DNA of 64,000 nucleotides from Gnetum montanum (GCA_015680685.1 MNCI01033653.1:5607-69606); one strand, 5' to 3'. Positions 34,105 through 47,065 are shown, counted from the stretch's first letter. Numbers and translations are program-made. Notes: generated by a model not told the origin, from the letters alone.

Positions 34105-36352
34105 TAAAACACCATAAATTCTTGGACTCTCATGATTCCGCAGTCCTAGAATTTGGGTAAGGATCCCTGCAAGCATGATGTCATGATGGACCATGTAGAC
34201 AACATGGAACCATGGAAGTCCTAATGCCTACAAAATCACTTTCGAGCTTTCTTGCCATCCTCTGTAGCATAGTCAATGTAACACCCATTCACAAGGTCAG
34301 TTTGCATGAAAGAGACACTAGAGGTAGATTGTATAGTCTGGAAAATTTTCTATCTCCCAGGCTGATAGGCTTTTTACATCCTCTAGCTTGCCTAGCTTGA
34401 CACTTGACCCGGGTGATAGTCTATTGAGGGACCATGCTAGGAGTTTTTGAAGGTGTTTAGGATGGATTAAATAGTTTAGCAAGTTTTCTAACTGCAGGAA
34501 CCTACTATGTTGCATAGCATAGCAGGCCTTGAGAAGACTGATCAGGCACCAAAGATGCAGATTGACAATGACTCAACCCTCCAAGACATCTGGCCCACTT
34601 CATCCTTGATGCATAAGCAACATGACATAGCAAAATATGGCAAGTTTTATCAGAAATCATCTCAATTTAAGTGCTACACTATGCTACACTACGTAGTGTA
34701 GCATAGTGTAGTAGGGATATATTGTGAAAATACTCCTACTCAAATTGCTTTAACATAGTAAGCATATTTACCCATGCTTTAACCATAAAAAAATGCTTAC
34801 TCTGCTACCATGCCAAGACATGACTAACATCCCGTGACAAAATGTTTGTAAGTTGAATCAAAATCCAAGCCAAACTGGGTGCTACGCTATGCAGCGTAGT
34901 AGGGACAGAACACACGAAGGTCCTCTACCAAGTGGATCTAGCAAAATAATTACACTTGGCCCTACTCTGACCTCTAAGACTACCTATCCCACTTTGCCTT
35001 TGGGTTTGGAGCAAAGTTTCTTAACAAAGCATCGTAGATCAAAATAGGAATTCATGTCATATTAGCTACTATGTTGTGTTATGCTACACAGCATAACAAG
35101 GACACAAAGCATGAAATCATCCCAAGACCTTTAAACATGGAAGGTAGGGTTGTCAACTGCGGAAGCTCCTTGCCTAGCCAAGCCCCAGATAAGTACTCTC
35201 AAATTTCAAGCAAGATTTCTCTTAAGACTGGTGGCTACAAGTGTAACACAACATAGTGTGCGAGCATTTACACTACACCAATATGTTGGGTAGCATAAAT
35301 AGCATAACAATTGGATGGAAGCATCAAGACATATCTGGTTAGCTCTAGAACTTGTTGGCAATGGTCACTCTCATCTCGCCATCTCTTCAGCAGATAGGAT
35401 TAGCAAGTTTTCTTAGTTTTGCACCCCCTTGATTATTCCCAAAGTTGTCCCTATGCTTGACCTTACTCACAAGAGTAGGGAAGACATAGTCCTAGAGCAT
35501 AGGGTTCACTTTGCATTCATTGTTGGAATTTTTGTAAAAAATATGGTAGTTCCTTGGATTTTTGGCAGATGCAGATTGAACAGTATGGTGACAACTTCGT
35601 AGGTTTCATGCTCAACATTACATTTGTAGTGTAGCATTGCACAGTAGTATGGCATATTTACTTCTACACCATGTGGGACCCAAGACACGTGGCATCCAAA
35701 CCACGTTGCTCTTCCACCTCTAGCTCTATAAATACCCCAGCAAACAATGTTCAAAAGGTTGGTTGGAAAGTTTAGCATTTTTTGACATTTGGCTCTCTTG
35801 TAAGTAGCATTTTCTAGCATTTCCCTTTCTGGTGATTGGCTTTGGCAAAGAGATTGGCAAGTAAATAGTTAACAAGAAGCAAGACCCAATAGCAGCATCT
35901 CTCAATCTCTTCTAGCCTAGCAAGCATCGGCTCATTAGTCTCTATTAGTAGGCTGCTGGTACCAGTCCAAGACCTACGACCATACTATTCCATTGTAAGC
36001 TATGCCCACCCATATTGCCCATCTATTGTACATCTTCTTCAGCCAAACGAAGATCAAATCCCCTGATCCTGGGGCAGTGCACTCTCTCACACAAACCTAT
36101 TTCATCTTGTTTTTCTATTACCATATTTTGCATCATTACTTATCAGTATACATTTATCACTTAAGATATATACAACATATTTAAAACAATTGTTTATGAA
36201 AGGTTATTGTACACCAGTTAGGTCCCTGTTTGATCGTCTAGATGATTCAGGGCACCCCATTTCAATTTTTTCTCTAGCACGGCCCTTGTGAAGATTTGGG
36301 GTTAGGCTGTATGCCCTGTAACCTCTCGATGTTCTAGCCACTGACATTTTCA
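34105..36352 (+). repeat. 5' LTR of element F
   Basis: It begins TAAAACACCATAAATT (TGAAACACC in the other LTR) and ends CATTTTCA. It is collinear with 52268-54495. A TATA box CTATAAATA is at 35725-35733. Upstream of it, U3 carries several palindromic clusters of the motif CTACGCTA/CTATGCTAC (near 34674, 34880, 35070 and 35245). I could not identify the primer site downstream. Confidence 0.85.
34674..34711. repeat. Perfect 38-bp palindrome in the F 5' LTR
   Basis: The left half is CTACACTATGCTACACTAC and the right half is its exact reverse complement, with no spacer, centred between 34692 and 34693. The counterpart in the other LTR (about 52840-52880) is an imperfect inverted repeat of the same motif. 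Confidence 0.85.
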
Positions 36353-36860
36353 ATCACTAGAGTTTTTTCTGCTAGAAGGAGGACCTTCTTTGTGCCCTTT
36401 CTATGCATCATAGATAATCCTACACGTTGTCTATACCCTGTCACCTACTAGCATAGACATGACACTCGTATGGTTGTCTATGCACTAGGTGGTGCAAACT
36501 AGTTACAATGATAATTCCTCTGGAACCTTGCAGGACGAAAGCCTCCAATTGCTTACTATACCATGTTACCCCATCACCTACACTATGCTGCCTACATTTT
36601 GTGTGGTGTAGTGACCTGATCAGTGTGATACGCTAATTCCTTACCCATCTATAGTGTTACGCTACTTGTTATGTAACACCTCTCTATAGTGTTACACTAT
36701 CTACTGCATAACATCCATTGTGATACGCTACCCATTGTGTTACGCTACCTACATCTTTCTCAACGTAGCAGACATGATAGTGAAGGAAACCAAATTCCAA
36801 CACTTTCTAGCATATCCTATTTCAACCTTCTCTCTTACACTTTCTCATAACAAACAAAAA
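36353..36860 (+). other. Leader of element F with GTTACGCTAC repeats
   Basis: Between the 5' LTR and the first ATG of gag lies non-coding sequence. From about 36570 to 36770 the motif GT(G/A)(T/A)TACGCTAC recurs at 25-40-bp spacing; it belongs to the same motif family as the palindromes of the LTR. Confidence 0.6.
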
Positions 36861-39060
36861 TGAATCATGTTACCATAGCAGTTCTCACCCCTGACCTAGA
36901 GGTGCCCCACTCTGTCCAACATGTGATAGGTCTTGAACAACCACCCAGCCCAGTGCTAGTACAACGACAGTCTCTTAGGTTGTGGTAGCTATCACCCAAG
37001 TGTTTGGCATAAGACGTAGTGCAATATGATTTCCTCTATGCAAAATTCCAAGTGAATCTACCCTTAGATCATCAAGAAGTCAAAGATAAATGTAACTTTG
37101 GGTTCCTCCACCAAATGGTAGGGAGTTCATCCCTACTCCTGATGTCACCATTCCACTAACAAAAGTGTATCAATGGATGCTAAACCAACTGATGCAAGTG
37201 AGTAGGTCAAGAGAACGAGACATAAGGTCCCACTACGATGAAGCATTTCAGGATGGGCAGGAGGAGTTGGACTCCCACTTCGAAGGTGGTGGCTAGATCT
37301 ACACCACAACTATCCCTTCCACTACTATCTTCTAGTTAAACCCACTCTTCTCTTCTACTCCTTTCATCATCGCAACAACCTTGCCACAGCCCGCACCCTC
37401 TTCAGTAATGGGCAACCATCCCATGTTTTCAACCTACCAACACACAAGTCCTTCATTTTCATTTCCAGTCACCCTCCCTTAACAGTCTATCCTGGCATCA
37501 TATCCAACATCAATTATAGCTATGCTGCCATACGTGCACGTTGTGCCTACGTCACAATTGCACGTGAGTTTTTCTCCTATTCCTTCATCTAGACCTGTCC
37601 CACCACCAATAGCAAACCTAGTCTCAACCACGTGGTGGGCGCTAGCCACTTCTTTTCTTACTGCACAACCATCTCAGATGTCACACTACATGCAACCCCA
37701 ACTGTACTAGCTTTTGCACGTAGTATAGCAAAACATGGGGCTATGGGCTACTCCTCCAACCAGAAAGGTAACTAACCCTATGGTGCCACCAACGGCAGTG
37801 ACCCCAGAAATGCCACCCATCGATTGGTGGACCACCTAGGTGACACCACTTACTGGAGTGGCCCCAACGATGCTCCCCATGGGACAGGCTGCTACCACTA
37901 CAATGCAGGAAAGATGGTCACTCCTACAGCCTCACAACCCCCTACAACATCCTTGGGTTTGGATCAACCTTTCCAACTGAGGAAATTAAACACCTCAAGG
38001 TAGCCAGTTCTGAAATTGTCCAAGTCATGGAATTTTACCATGATGACCCTATCAGCCCGGCTATCCCTATGCTCATGTTGCCTCCTAGGGTGCCACTCCC
38101 CCAATTTACAAAATATAATGGGAAGGGAAATCCCAATGCTCATTTGGTAACCTTCAGGTCTGAATCATTGTTGTTGCAACCATGGCTTCACACCATCATA
38201 TATGTCTTTGCCATGTCTCTGATAGGAAAAGCTTTGGACTAGTACCATGTGATCCCACGTGCCTCCATCTCCATCCTAGAAGAGCTGCTAAGCCAATTCA
38301 TGACCCACTTCAAGTACAACTTGAAATCTGAGGTCACACTAGACTAGCTCATGAGTGTTAAGCAAGACCCGCTAGAATCTATGTAGAGATTCCTACCTAC
38401 TACCGATTGCTAAATGAGATATGCAAACTGATTGCTAAGGCCCACTTGTTGGCCATTTTTAAGGGTGTGGTTAATGACTTCATTAAGTCTAAACTCTACT
38501 ACCTAGCCCTGCTGTCCCTCATCCAAGCATTTGCACAAACTAAGAGCATTCAGGACATAGTTGAAGCCAGTAGGAACCCTACCTATGTGACATACAAAAA
38601 TGCACACATCAAGAAAGACAAAGAGAAGGGCAAGGCCATGGCAACAACAGTGGGTATTGTGGTGAAGGAAACCATGCCCAATAATAATAATAACAAAAGG
38701 GCTACCACAGCACTTGACGTTGCACCTGGCTCAAGCAACATCGGTCAGCCCTCAATCTCAACACCTACGGTGCCAACTAAGCTAAGGCCAAACTTTGAGT
38801 GCAAGGATCACTCCAAGTATACCCCCTTACCCATTAAGCATTCAAAAATTTTAAAGCAATTGTTGGGAGATAGGTGTATACATCACAAAAGGATGTCAAA
38901 GGAGGCTATCAAATGCCATCAAAGGTACTACAAAGTTCTCAGGAACCCCTCCCTGACTATGCCCAATGAACCACCAGTGCCTAAAAATTTTAAGTTAGAA
39001 TGTTTCTGTGACTATCACCAACTGTGCGGTCATATATGAATTACTTTTTAGCATTGAAAG
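36861..39060 (+). pseudogene. gag remnant of element F
   Basis: The first Met may be at 36861 (MNHVTIAVLTPDLEVPHS). A proline-rich central part follows at about 37300-37960. The capsid part at about 38027-38480 reads FTKYNGKGNPNAHLVTFRSE, GKALD, TLD-LMSVKQDP and LNEICKLIAKAHLLAIFKG. A 210-codon open stretch (38407-39039) covers the end of capsid and a Lys-rich spacer. It closes with KLRPNFECKDHSKYTPLPIK and a Cys-His cluster (CFCDYHQLCGH, 39000-39035) that may be a degenerate zinc knuckle. Stops and shifts are present. Confidence 0.78.
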
Positions 39061-39699
39061 ATGACATTCAATGCATGATTGATCAGGGCAAGCCAGTCTT
39101 GGATGAGAGTAGTCCTATTCGACCTGAAAACCAATCGATGGGTGTTTACAAAGACCCTCTCAATGCTAACAATGTTGGTTACACAATCAACACTATTAGC
39201 ATTGACAATAACCATGAACCACCATAGCAATCCTTTATGGTTTGTGTGCCTCCTTGTAACGCAGAAACACCAACAAAAACAACTAAATCATAGCAACCCT
39301 TTGTTATTAGGGCCCCTTGCTAGCCATCGCTTGAACCCTTTGTGCTGAAAGCTACCCTGTCTCCCACCACTATGACAATGCAGTAACCATTCTTCATTAA
39401 GGTGCCAAGGTAGGAAAGTTCACCCCCAACAAAAAATCGAGCGATGAAGGCTACATCTTAGCCTCCTCATCCAAAGAAGCATGAAGAGCACCTAACAGAC
39501 AAGCTAGTCAGGGAACGTACCATGCTAGGTCCTCCTAAGCCTACCCCATTATCTACAGTCCCCATGGCCTCTTCTTCCTTAGCAACTAATAGTAACATCC
39601 AGGCATGATCACCACCTTCCTACCCAAGAAAGCCTAGTACTCAACCAGAAAGCACTCCCCCTCAGGAGATCTATCTTCTAGGACATATGGAAGAAGAAA

Positions 39700-40630
39700 A
39701 AGTAGGAAAACAATAAAACAATGGCCAAGACTTACTGAATGCCCTTTCATAAGTTAAATAGTCTCTGAAGTAGAAAAACACAACTTTGAGCCTATATCAC
39801 CTGATAATGACCTTCATAGCGCATCGTGAGGCAATGGTTCGCATGTTAGCGTCCATCCCCATTAGTGAAAACCTACTAGCTGAAGAAAAAGCCATCCATG
39901 CAGTCATGCTTCCCCCCATGGCCGAAGAACTATGGCCCACCCAACTAACATTTCACGACAAGTCCATTAAGGACAACCCTAAAAAGGGTCAAGTCACAAC
40001 TGCCCCTATGTTTATTACCATTTGGATGGGCCAGTAAAAAATCTGCAAGGTGCACATTGATTATGGAGCTACCACAAACGTAATCCCATTTTCCATCATT
40101 GACAAGTTGGGCTTGGTTGATTAAATCAAGCCCACAGCAACTTCGTGCCTCAAGTCCTTCAATGGGGTGCATATGGTGGTCAAGGGGACTATGCATATCA
40201 ATTTTTTGGTGGGGGACCAATTTCCTACGAGCCCAGTGTTCATCATGGTCGAGGAGATGCCTGGGTTCAACCTGATCCTAGGGAGATCATGGTTGGCCCA
40301 ACTAAGGGTTGTCTCCTCCCCTATACAGTAAGAAATCCACTTACCTTACGTAGGTGGGGAAGTGATGATTCACGGTGACAAAGTGGCTCACTAGGCCATT
40401 AAGAAAGTGGCCGTGGGGCAAGGGTTAAAGATAGAAATCTCTAACAATGAGGCCCCCATTCAAATTGAAATTCCTGAATAGGCCAAAATAGTCAGTCCAA
40501 ACAAAGAAACCACATGGGCCAAGTTTCCCTTTCAAACCATAGACAATAACAGAGATGAATACCACTGCAAGGTGTCTTGACCCTATGCCTTGCCTAACCC
40601 ACATTGGGTTAGAAAGAAATTGCATGACTA
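39700..40630 (+). pseudogene. Aspartic protease remnant of element F
   Basis: After a linker (39786-40037), the protease reads VHIDYGATTNVIPFSIIDKL (40052-40111; D-x-G-A with catalytic Asp present), a flap region FNGVHMVVKGTMHINF and the C-terminal signature MPGFNLILGRSWL at about 40257-40296. A further conserved stretch ends near 40630 with ALPNPHWVRKKLHD. The sense coding sequence then stops for 6.4 kb until 47066. Confidence 0.78.
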
Positions 40631-40639
40631 ATACCTATT

Positions 40640-41240
40640 TTTACATCACTTTAGTGAATTTTTATACGTCCAATTATATGATTTACATTTTGCATTAAAT
40701 TTCTTGTTTGCAAGATTTACATTTTACATTTGGTTGGCTCTTTGCATCGTTTACATTTTACATTAACCTTTTTTTTTGCATCATTTATATTTTTACATTA
40801 AGTTTTCTGATTGCATAATTTACATTTTTGCATTAAATTTCTTGTTTGCACCATTTACACCTTTTTTTACATTAAATTTTACTGTTTTCATGATTTACAT
40901 TTTACGTTGAGTTTGCCAATTGCATTGCCCTTATCACCAATACCTTACATATGTCCTGAAATGGCCTTAAACTATTGCATGGCCCGAAATGGCCTTAAAC
41001 TATTGCATGGCCTGAAATGGCCTAAAACTAGCAATGGACTGAAATGACCTAAAACTAGCCATGGCCTGGAATGACCTAAAACTATCAGCATGGCTTGAAA
41101 TGGCCTTAAACTATTGCATTTCCCGAAATGGCCTTAAACTATTTTGCAACCCGAAATGACCTAAAACTAGCCATGGCCTAGAATGGTCTTAAACTATCAT
41201 CACTGCCTAAAATGACCTAAAACTAGCAACTTTACTCTCC
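40640..41240. repeat. Repeat array 1 of element F
   Basis: Two adjacent arrays lie here. At 40655-40930 units of about 40-45 bp built on TTGCA(T/C)(C/G)ATTTACATTTTACATTAA recur about six times. At 40955-41240 units of about 28-33 bp built on GAAATGGCCTTAAACTATTG and CATGGCC recur ten times. The core CCTTAAACTA is shared with the arrays at 46700-46965 and 50490-50850. Confidence 0.8.
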
Positions 41241-41466
41241 TAAAATAAAGAAAACAAAAAAATTAAAAAAATCATCAAGCAAAGGCTCGAAATGGCCTTA
41301 AACTAAAGCAAGGGGCCCACAAAGGGCCTAAACACATTAATGAAAAATTGATTAGTCAAAACAAAATAAAATAATTGTTTTAAATTATGATCTTCATTCA
41401 ATTTCCATCCATACAATAATGTTTGCAAAAATTTAAATCCAAAAATAAAAATCTTTTGCTGCCATG

Positions 41467-44400
41467 CTATAAGTCTTTGTCAGCACCCCCATTTCCTATT
41501 CCACTCAATCCTACACCTTCATGCGGATCCTGCATAAGACAAAGAAAAAAACAACAAATCAAACTACAACAAAGCTCTCATAAAATAAACTATGACACAA
41601 TAAAGAATGACTAACCTGAGATGGCCCTACATCCATTTCGGAGGGTATCTTATCCATGCCAACTGCTAAACATTGTAGGATCTCCTCCTTGGTGAGGTTG
41701 GCCTAATTTTCCTCCCCTAGATAAATGCTCACTACAACTTTCCCTTTCTCCACAACTATCCATCTAGGTGGTCTTAGGGAAATGGTGGCAGTGGTGATCT
41801 CCCTAGAAGGTAAGGTCATTTCCCTTTCAGGAGACTCACTAACAACAACCTGTTAAGTGAACTTTTCATAGGCCCTAGCCATGCCAATGACATCGAGGAA
41901 TAACTTATGGGTATCCAACTAAACAAAAGCATCCCGATATTATTTATGATAGGCAACACATTCCATTTTATACATATGCTTATGGTTCTTTTGTGCCTTC
42001 ACCCATTCATATACCTTTTCACTATAATCCTTCCAGTCTTGGTTCTTTTGAGCTAGAAGGTCCATCTACATGCATTGTTCCATAATATCACAAGTGACCT
42101 CTTTTTCACTTTTTACGGCTATCCAGTACCTTGCATAGCCAACAACAATCAGATGCTGACTACCGTTGCGAGTGTCATGGGCCAATAGAAATTCATTTCT
42201 AGAACAAAGGTCCTCCAACTCAATAGCTTGGCTAGCCTTCTGCTTCTCCAGTTTTTGCACCCTCTTCTAGAGGTCCTCATTGACACGTCTACACTCCTAG
42301 AATGATCATGTCAAGTAGAGCACACATTTTGTTATTTCCTCATAAACATCAGGAGGAACCTCAGTCACCTCTAGTGGGAGTACAGGCACTGCATCAACCT
42401 CGATCACTTGTCGGGGGTCCCACTTGAGACAAGAAGCTATCAATAACATGTGGGCAAGCATTAGTCACAGTGCCATAGCAAAAATGCAACAACTTAGAGA
42501 TCCTAATGTAGTAATTTCAATATACCTATCTCAGGATTGATCTACCTTAGGTGATCAATCATGTTATCGACCAGCCCCTCCATAAAGGTAAATTTATCGA
42601 GGGTCTCAGTCCATGGTCGGAGATAGATCAAGGAAGAAGGGTGAGGGGCATTAACAATGGTGTCAGCTACACAACAAAACATGTTAGCAATGATGGAGAG
42701 GACAATAATGAAAATAAGAAATAACATAGACAATAGTGCAAAGCTCCTACCCAACAAACCCTCAAGGGTGATAACGGGGGCATTACCCATCGACACATTG
42801 TCAAGCAAGCAATCAAACTCACCAGCATCAAATTGTAGTCCTTCCCCTTCTAGCTAACTCAAAAGTGTGGTGGAATCCTCAATAGTAATATGCCCCTCAG
42901 GTACTAGGGCACACTCCGCAAAAGGATCATCGGCAGTAGGGGCCTCTTCCTCTAACATAGGGGCCTCTTCTTCTGCAACTAGGGCCTCTTCTTCCTCTAG
43001 AGCTAGGGCCCCTACTTCAGGGGCCAAAACCTCTTCATCTTCTTCTTCTATTAAACATGTTTAAGGTAATTAGGCTAGCTTAACATGAAACTAGAAACTA
43101 AATAATGAAGAAATTAGACACACTTACCAATTTCAGGCTACACTTTGTGAACTTTGATTCGTAGTTTTCTCATACTCTCTTCATTAGCACAGGGAGGTTG
43201 TTCCACAAGACAAGACTTTTTACATTGTAGCCTAGTTTTCATGGTTTTTTCAATGAGATGTGCCCCACTTAACACATTTCCTATGTTAATGGAATGTGCC
43301 TCTCCAACACTATGTGGGGCATGAAAGGTAAACCCCACCTAATCCCTCATCGTTATCAAAAATCATTCCCCAATAGCTTTTGGGGGATCTTGGGACCAGG
43401 TGGTGTGGGACACTTGGAAAATCCATAACTTGGATATATGTGTGTGATCTTGTTACACCTAGGCACCATTCTTGTGGACAACCAAGACTTCTGCAAAGCA
43501 TCACAGGAAAGCTATGAAGAAGGCATAATGCACGTTGAAATGGGCATCAAGCTTCTCAAGGAGCTTGACCACTTTTGCTCGCAAGCCTTCAGAGAGGTAC
43601 TTGGCCTAGTTGTAGTGAGTCCCTTCTTCCATAATGTCCCTCATTATCCAAGCCTGCTCTACTCCAAGGATCTTTCCTTGGGAGAGTAACTTGGGGAAGG
43701 CATCGGCCCAGAAGACAGGGTAAACGGTTTGGGCCACCGCTAGCTTGACCTTGTGGATATAAATCCCCTTTCAATCCTTGTTGGTCCCTAGCCATTCTTC
43801 TATGTCCTCCTGATGGCTGACATCTTTGCTACTCTTTTCCCCCATAGGTAGGCCATCAGAGGGGACACTGAAAAGGTCTGCAAAATTTTTTTCATTTATC
43901 TCAAACACTACTTGCATATTGTGAACCTGTGTGCAGAAGTGATCAGCCTTTTTGAAAAAAAAACATCAACTAGGGAGAGCATTTCAGTAGTTGGGACACT
44001 TGGATTTATTACTAAGAATAAGTCCATGAGCCCAGCCTCCTAAACGTTATGAACCAGAGTGGCTGGGGCTCCATTGCAAAGCCAATGCTAAGTATCGTCC
44101 ATCTCCTTGTACTTCAAGAAGAGGTTGGTTTCATCATGCCTAGAGGTGATCATTGTAACCTCTTGGGATGTCCTTACTACTGCAATAACCAACAACAAAA
44201 ATTAGCAAAATCAAAAGAAAATCATGACTTGAGCACATAAAAACAAATGCATGATTTAACATACCAGGTCTAAATGGTATAAGAAATGGTGGAATTTCTA
44301 CTAGAACATCTTCTATAGTAAGCAGTTGGCAAGATGCCCATTCGCTATCCAACCAACCAACTTCTTCACATTTTCTATAGAACTTGGCATACTTAGTTGG

Positions 44401-45071
44401 ATAGGTTTTGAAGTCAAGCCCAAGTTGTTCTATAACATCAGCACACACATTCCTGGTAGAGGAGAACTCTTGCAAAGCTGTTTGGGCTAATGCCAATGTA
44501 CTCGCATTACTGTAAAGACCATCCTTGTCAATATAAAACCTAGCAACATGAAAAATACGGTAACCATTTTTGAATAGCACAAGAAAAATCATACAACATG
44601 TTTACAAAACCTTCACTGGACTCACCCACTAGCATAATAAACAATTCCAGGTGGGTTCTGAAAGAAGGTGCCCATGTGACGAGCAATGTACAATGTGTTA
44701 TATTGATGATAACATTTGAATTTGGGTATGTCCCAAATCCAACTTAAGTGCCTCAAGCCTCTTGGGCCTCGATTTGAGCCTTCTACCCCTTTTCCTTTGA
44801 TTGACCCATCAGCTATGAACTTCAAAATTCCCCGATTTTCCCCAGGCAACAATGTTTCAGTAAGTACAGTAGTTGTTTCGGCCGATAAGTGTGACCACAT
44901 GATCACACTAAAATGGTTAAGGAGGAACTCTAGGAAGTGTCATGCACCCTCTTGGAACCAGACCACTTGATGCCCTACCCATGCATTGGGAGGGGTGACA
45001 TTGGCCACGGGTTCACTAAGGTAGCACAAAACTCCTACTAGATCAAGAACAATCAAGATGGGTTTCAACAT
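41467..45071 (-). pseudogene. Antisense intron-containing gene in element F, FCP1/HAD phosphatase-like N-terminus
   Basis: It reads from ATG at 45071 to TAG at 41467. At least six introns of 80-89 bp (44540-44625, 44180-44264, 43048-43127, 42667-42750, 42437-42525, 41530-41615) have GT and AG ends, and removing them keeps one frame. The N-terminus, MLKPILIVLDLVGVLCYL, VVWFQEGAWHFLEFLLNHF, SVIMWSHLS, then YNTLYIARHMGTFFQNPPG, follows the order of FCP1/NIF-type HAD phosphatase domains in plants. The second motif-I Asp is Val and the late Asp pair is absent, so catalysis is doubtful. A middle domain (FADLFSVPSDGLPM to IEEWLGTNK), an acidic Glu/Ala stretch and a coiled coil near 42260-42170 follow; I do not recognise these. 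Several in-frame TAG or TGA codons make it a pseudogene. Confidence 0.72.
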
Positions 45072-46473
45072 TACCTTGCACAACACAGCAAAAAAAAGCA
45101 TTACAAAACGTTCAAGAGGCGATCACCAAGTAGCATAGCATAACCCTTGATGTGCAGATTTTCCCTTAAGCATAAAATAGTAATACATAGGCATCATACC
45201 ATAGAACTAAACATGACATGTAGTGTAGTAGGCTGTTACAGGTAGCATAATCTAGCAAGCACACCCTGCATGGTGTAACGTCTAAACCCTACATAGTGTA
45301 ACATAGCAAGTGCACCCTGCAATTTAACGGTTATGCCCTGCATAGTGCAACATAGTAGACATGCCTTCTATAGCGTAGCATAACAGTTACACTTTACACA
45401 AGGGTGATAGTTGCATTATGCATTGTGTAGCAAGACAACTGCAACTCATGCAATATAACAAAGCAGCAAGTATGACATGCAACAATATAACAAGTGTGAA
45501 AGCGTAACAAGTATGACACACATAGCCATATGAAAAGCATGAAAACATGGCAATTAAAACACAAATATGCATAGCAAAGTAACAATCTCAATAGTGTAGC
45601 AGTGTAGCAGGTCTGCTAGTATGGCAACGTAGTGGGCCTACTAGCATAGCAACATGGCAACAATGGTAGCTAAGGTAGCATAGCATAATAAGAACTAAAA
45701 TGTAACATAGTAATAGTTACAATGTCAAAACAACATGGCTTTAGAAAAATACACACAACGTTCCCATTGTCCCAGCCCTACTCCACAGCATGAAACATAG
45801 CCAGGTAAAACACAGACATAATAAATTCCCCATTTGCTCGTGCTATGCTATGTTGGGTATGTGCTACACTATGCCAGTCATGTGCTACGTTGTCTCAAAA
45901 TTTTGTAAACAAAAAAATCCCTTCTAAGGGCTATACGCTACGTTGAGCATGAAATACATCACCTAGAACCACCCAAACCCCTACGATAATGTAGAACCAC
46001 CCAAAATTCCTAATAATGCATAGCCATAGTGTAGCAACTACCATGGCCACTATAACCAAAGTGGCAATATCCATGGTGTAGCAGCCCAAACGAAAATAAA
46101 AAGTGACAGAAACAATCACAGTGTAGCCAAAATGAAAACCGTGACAACCAAAATAGAGACGGTAATGGAAATCTAACTTGATAAATTACACAACGAAAAT
46201 GAGGGTAGTGTAGTGACTTATCGGGTCAATGGAGCCTCTTGCCACTCCTCAACGCATGCCTTAGGAAGGCATTGCAAGGTACACCCCCTTTCATCTACGT
46301 TGGCAAGCCCCTGATGCCTATGTTCACTCTTGCACACCATCCTCCTACTCACAAACTCAAGTGTATCGGCTGTACCAACTGCTACGCTATCTCTCTGCTC
46401 AACCATGCTACGCTTTAGGTATAGGGTGTAAGATTTGGTAGTGAAAGTAACCAGATTACCATGGGGTAGCCCC
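45072..46473 (-). other. Leader of the antisense gene, rich in GTAGCATAGC motifs
   Basis: Between the antisense TATA box and its first coding ATG lies 1.4 kb without a recognised protein. The motifs GTAGCATAGCATAA, GTGTAGCA and similar recur dozens of times (dense at 45120-45760 and 45840-46090). These are the same motif family as the palindromes of the F LTR. Further introns may lie here, but I could not place them with confidence. Confidence 0.55.
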
Positions 46474-46483
46474 CTATTTATAG
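46474..46483 (-). promoter_or_regulatory. TATA box of the antisense gene
   Basis: On the minus strand the sequence is CTATAAATAGGGGGCTAC, a strong plant TATA box. It lies 1.4 kb upstream of the antisense start and points the same way. No recognised gene other than the antisense one begins downstream of it, so it is the probable promoter. Confidence 0.6.
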
Positions 46484-46699
46484 TCGATGGGGTCAAAACA
46501 CCTATTGCTTTCATCTCTTGCACATAACGCAGAAAGTTCTACATCACACGCATGACATGCAGTGCCCCTATCCCCTATAGCGTAGCAAGGGACATTCTTG
46601 TCCCCCATAATGAAACATGGATCTACTGTAGCGTAGCATGCAACTATAGCATAGCAAGTAGGGACATTAAATTTTTTTCTTCATTTTCTTACATTATCA

Positions 46700-46965
46700 C
46701 ATGTTAATGGTTTGCTACAGCCTTAAACTAGTAATTCTAACTTCTCCTTTACATTTTAAACTTGTTAATGGTTCCCTATGATCTTAAACTAGCAATTTTC
46801 AGCATGAAAGTCTACATATTGACGGTCTACTATGACCTTAAACTAGCAATATTAAAACATAATTTTGCATTGTTATGGTATGCTATGACCTTAAACTAGC
46901 AATATTAAAACATAATTTTGCATTGTTAGGGTCTGCTATGACCTTAAACTAGCAATTATGTTGCA
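46700..46965. repeat. Repeat array 2 of element F
   Basis: The core CTATGACCTTAAACTAGCAA recurs five times with 45-70-bp spacing (near 46715, 46780, 46830, 46885 and 46940). The last units share a 60-bp period with ATTAAAACATAATTTTGCAT between them. It lies on the far side of the antisense gene from array 1 and has the same core. Confidence 0.8.
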
Positions 46966-47065
46966 TCACATGATTACCTTGTGTACATTTCATTGCATGT
47001 TACTCTATTAAACAAGTACCACTTGACATTTTCTTGTTTGATGATTTCGTAGGAGTGCTTTGAAA

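Noticed and set aside
36353-36400. A primer-binding site for element F.
   Set aside because: No 12-18-base match to a plant tRNA 3' end that I could recall was visible next to the LTR end, so none is annotated.
42867-43064. Plus-strand Ser/Ala-rich 65-codon frame.
   Set aside because: It is the shadow of the Glu/Ala-rich acidic exon of the antisense gene on the minus strand.
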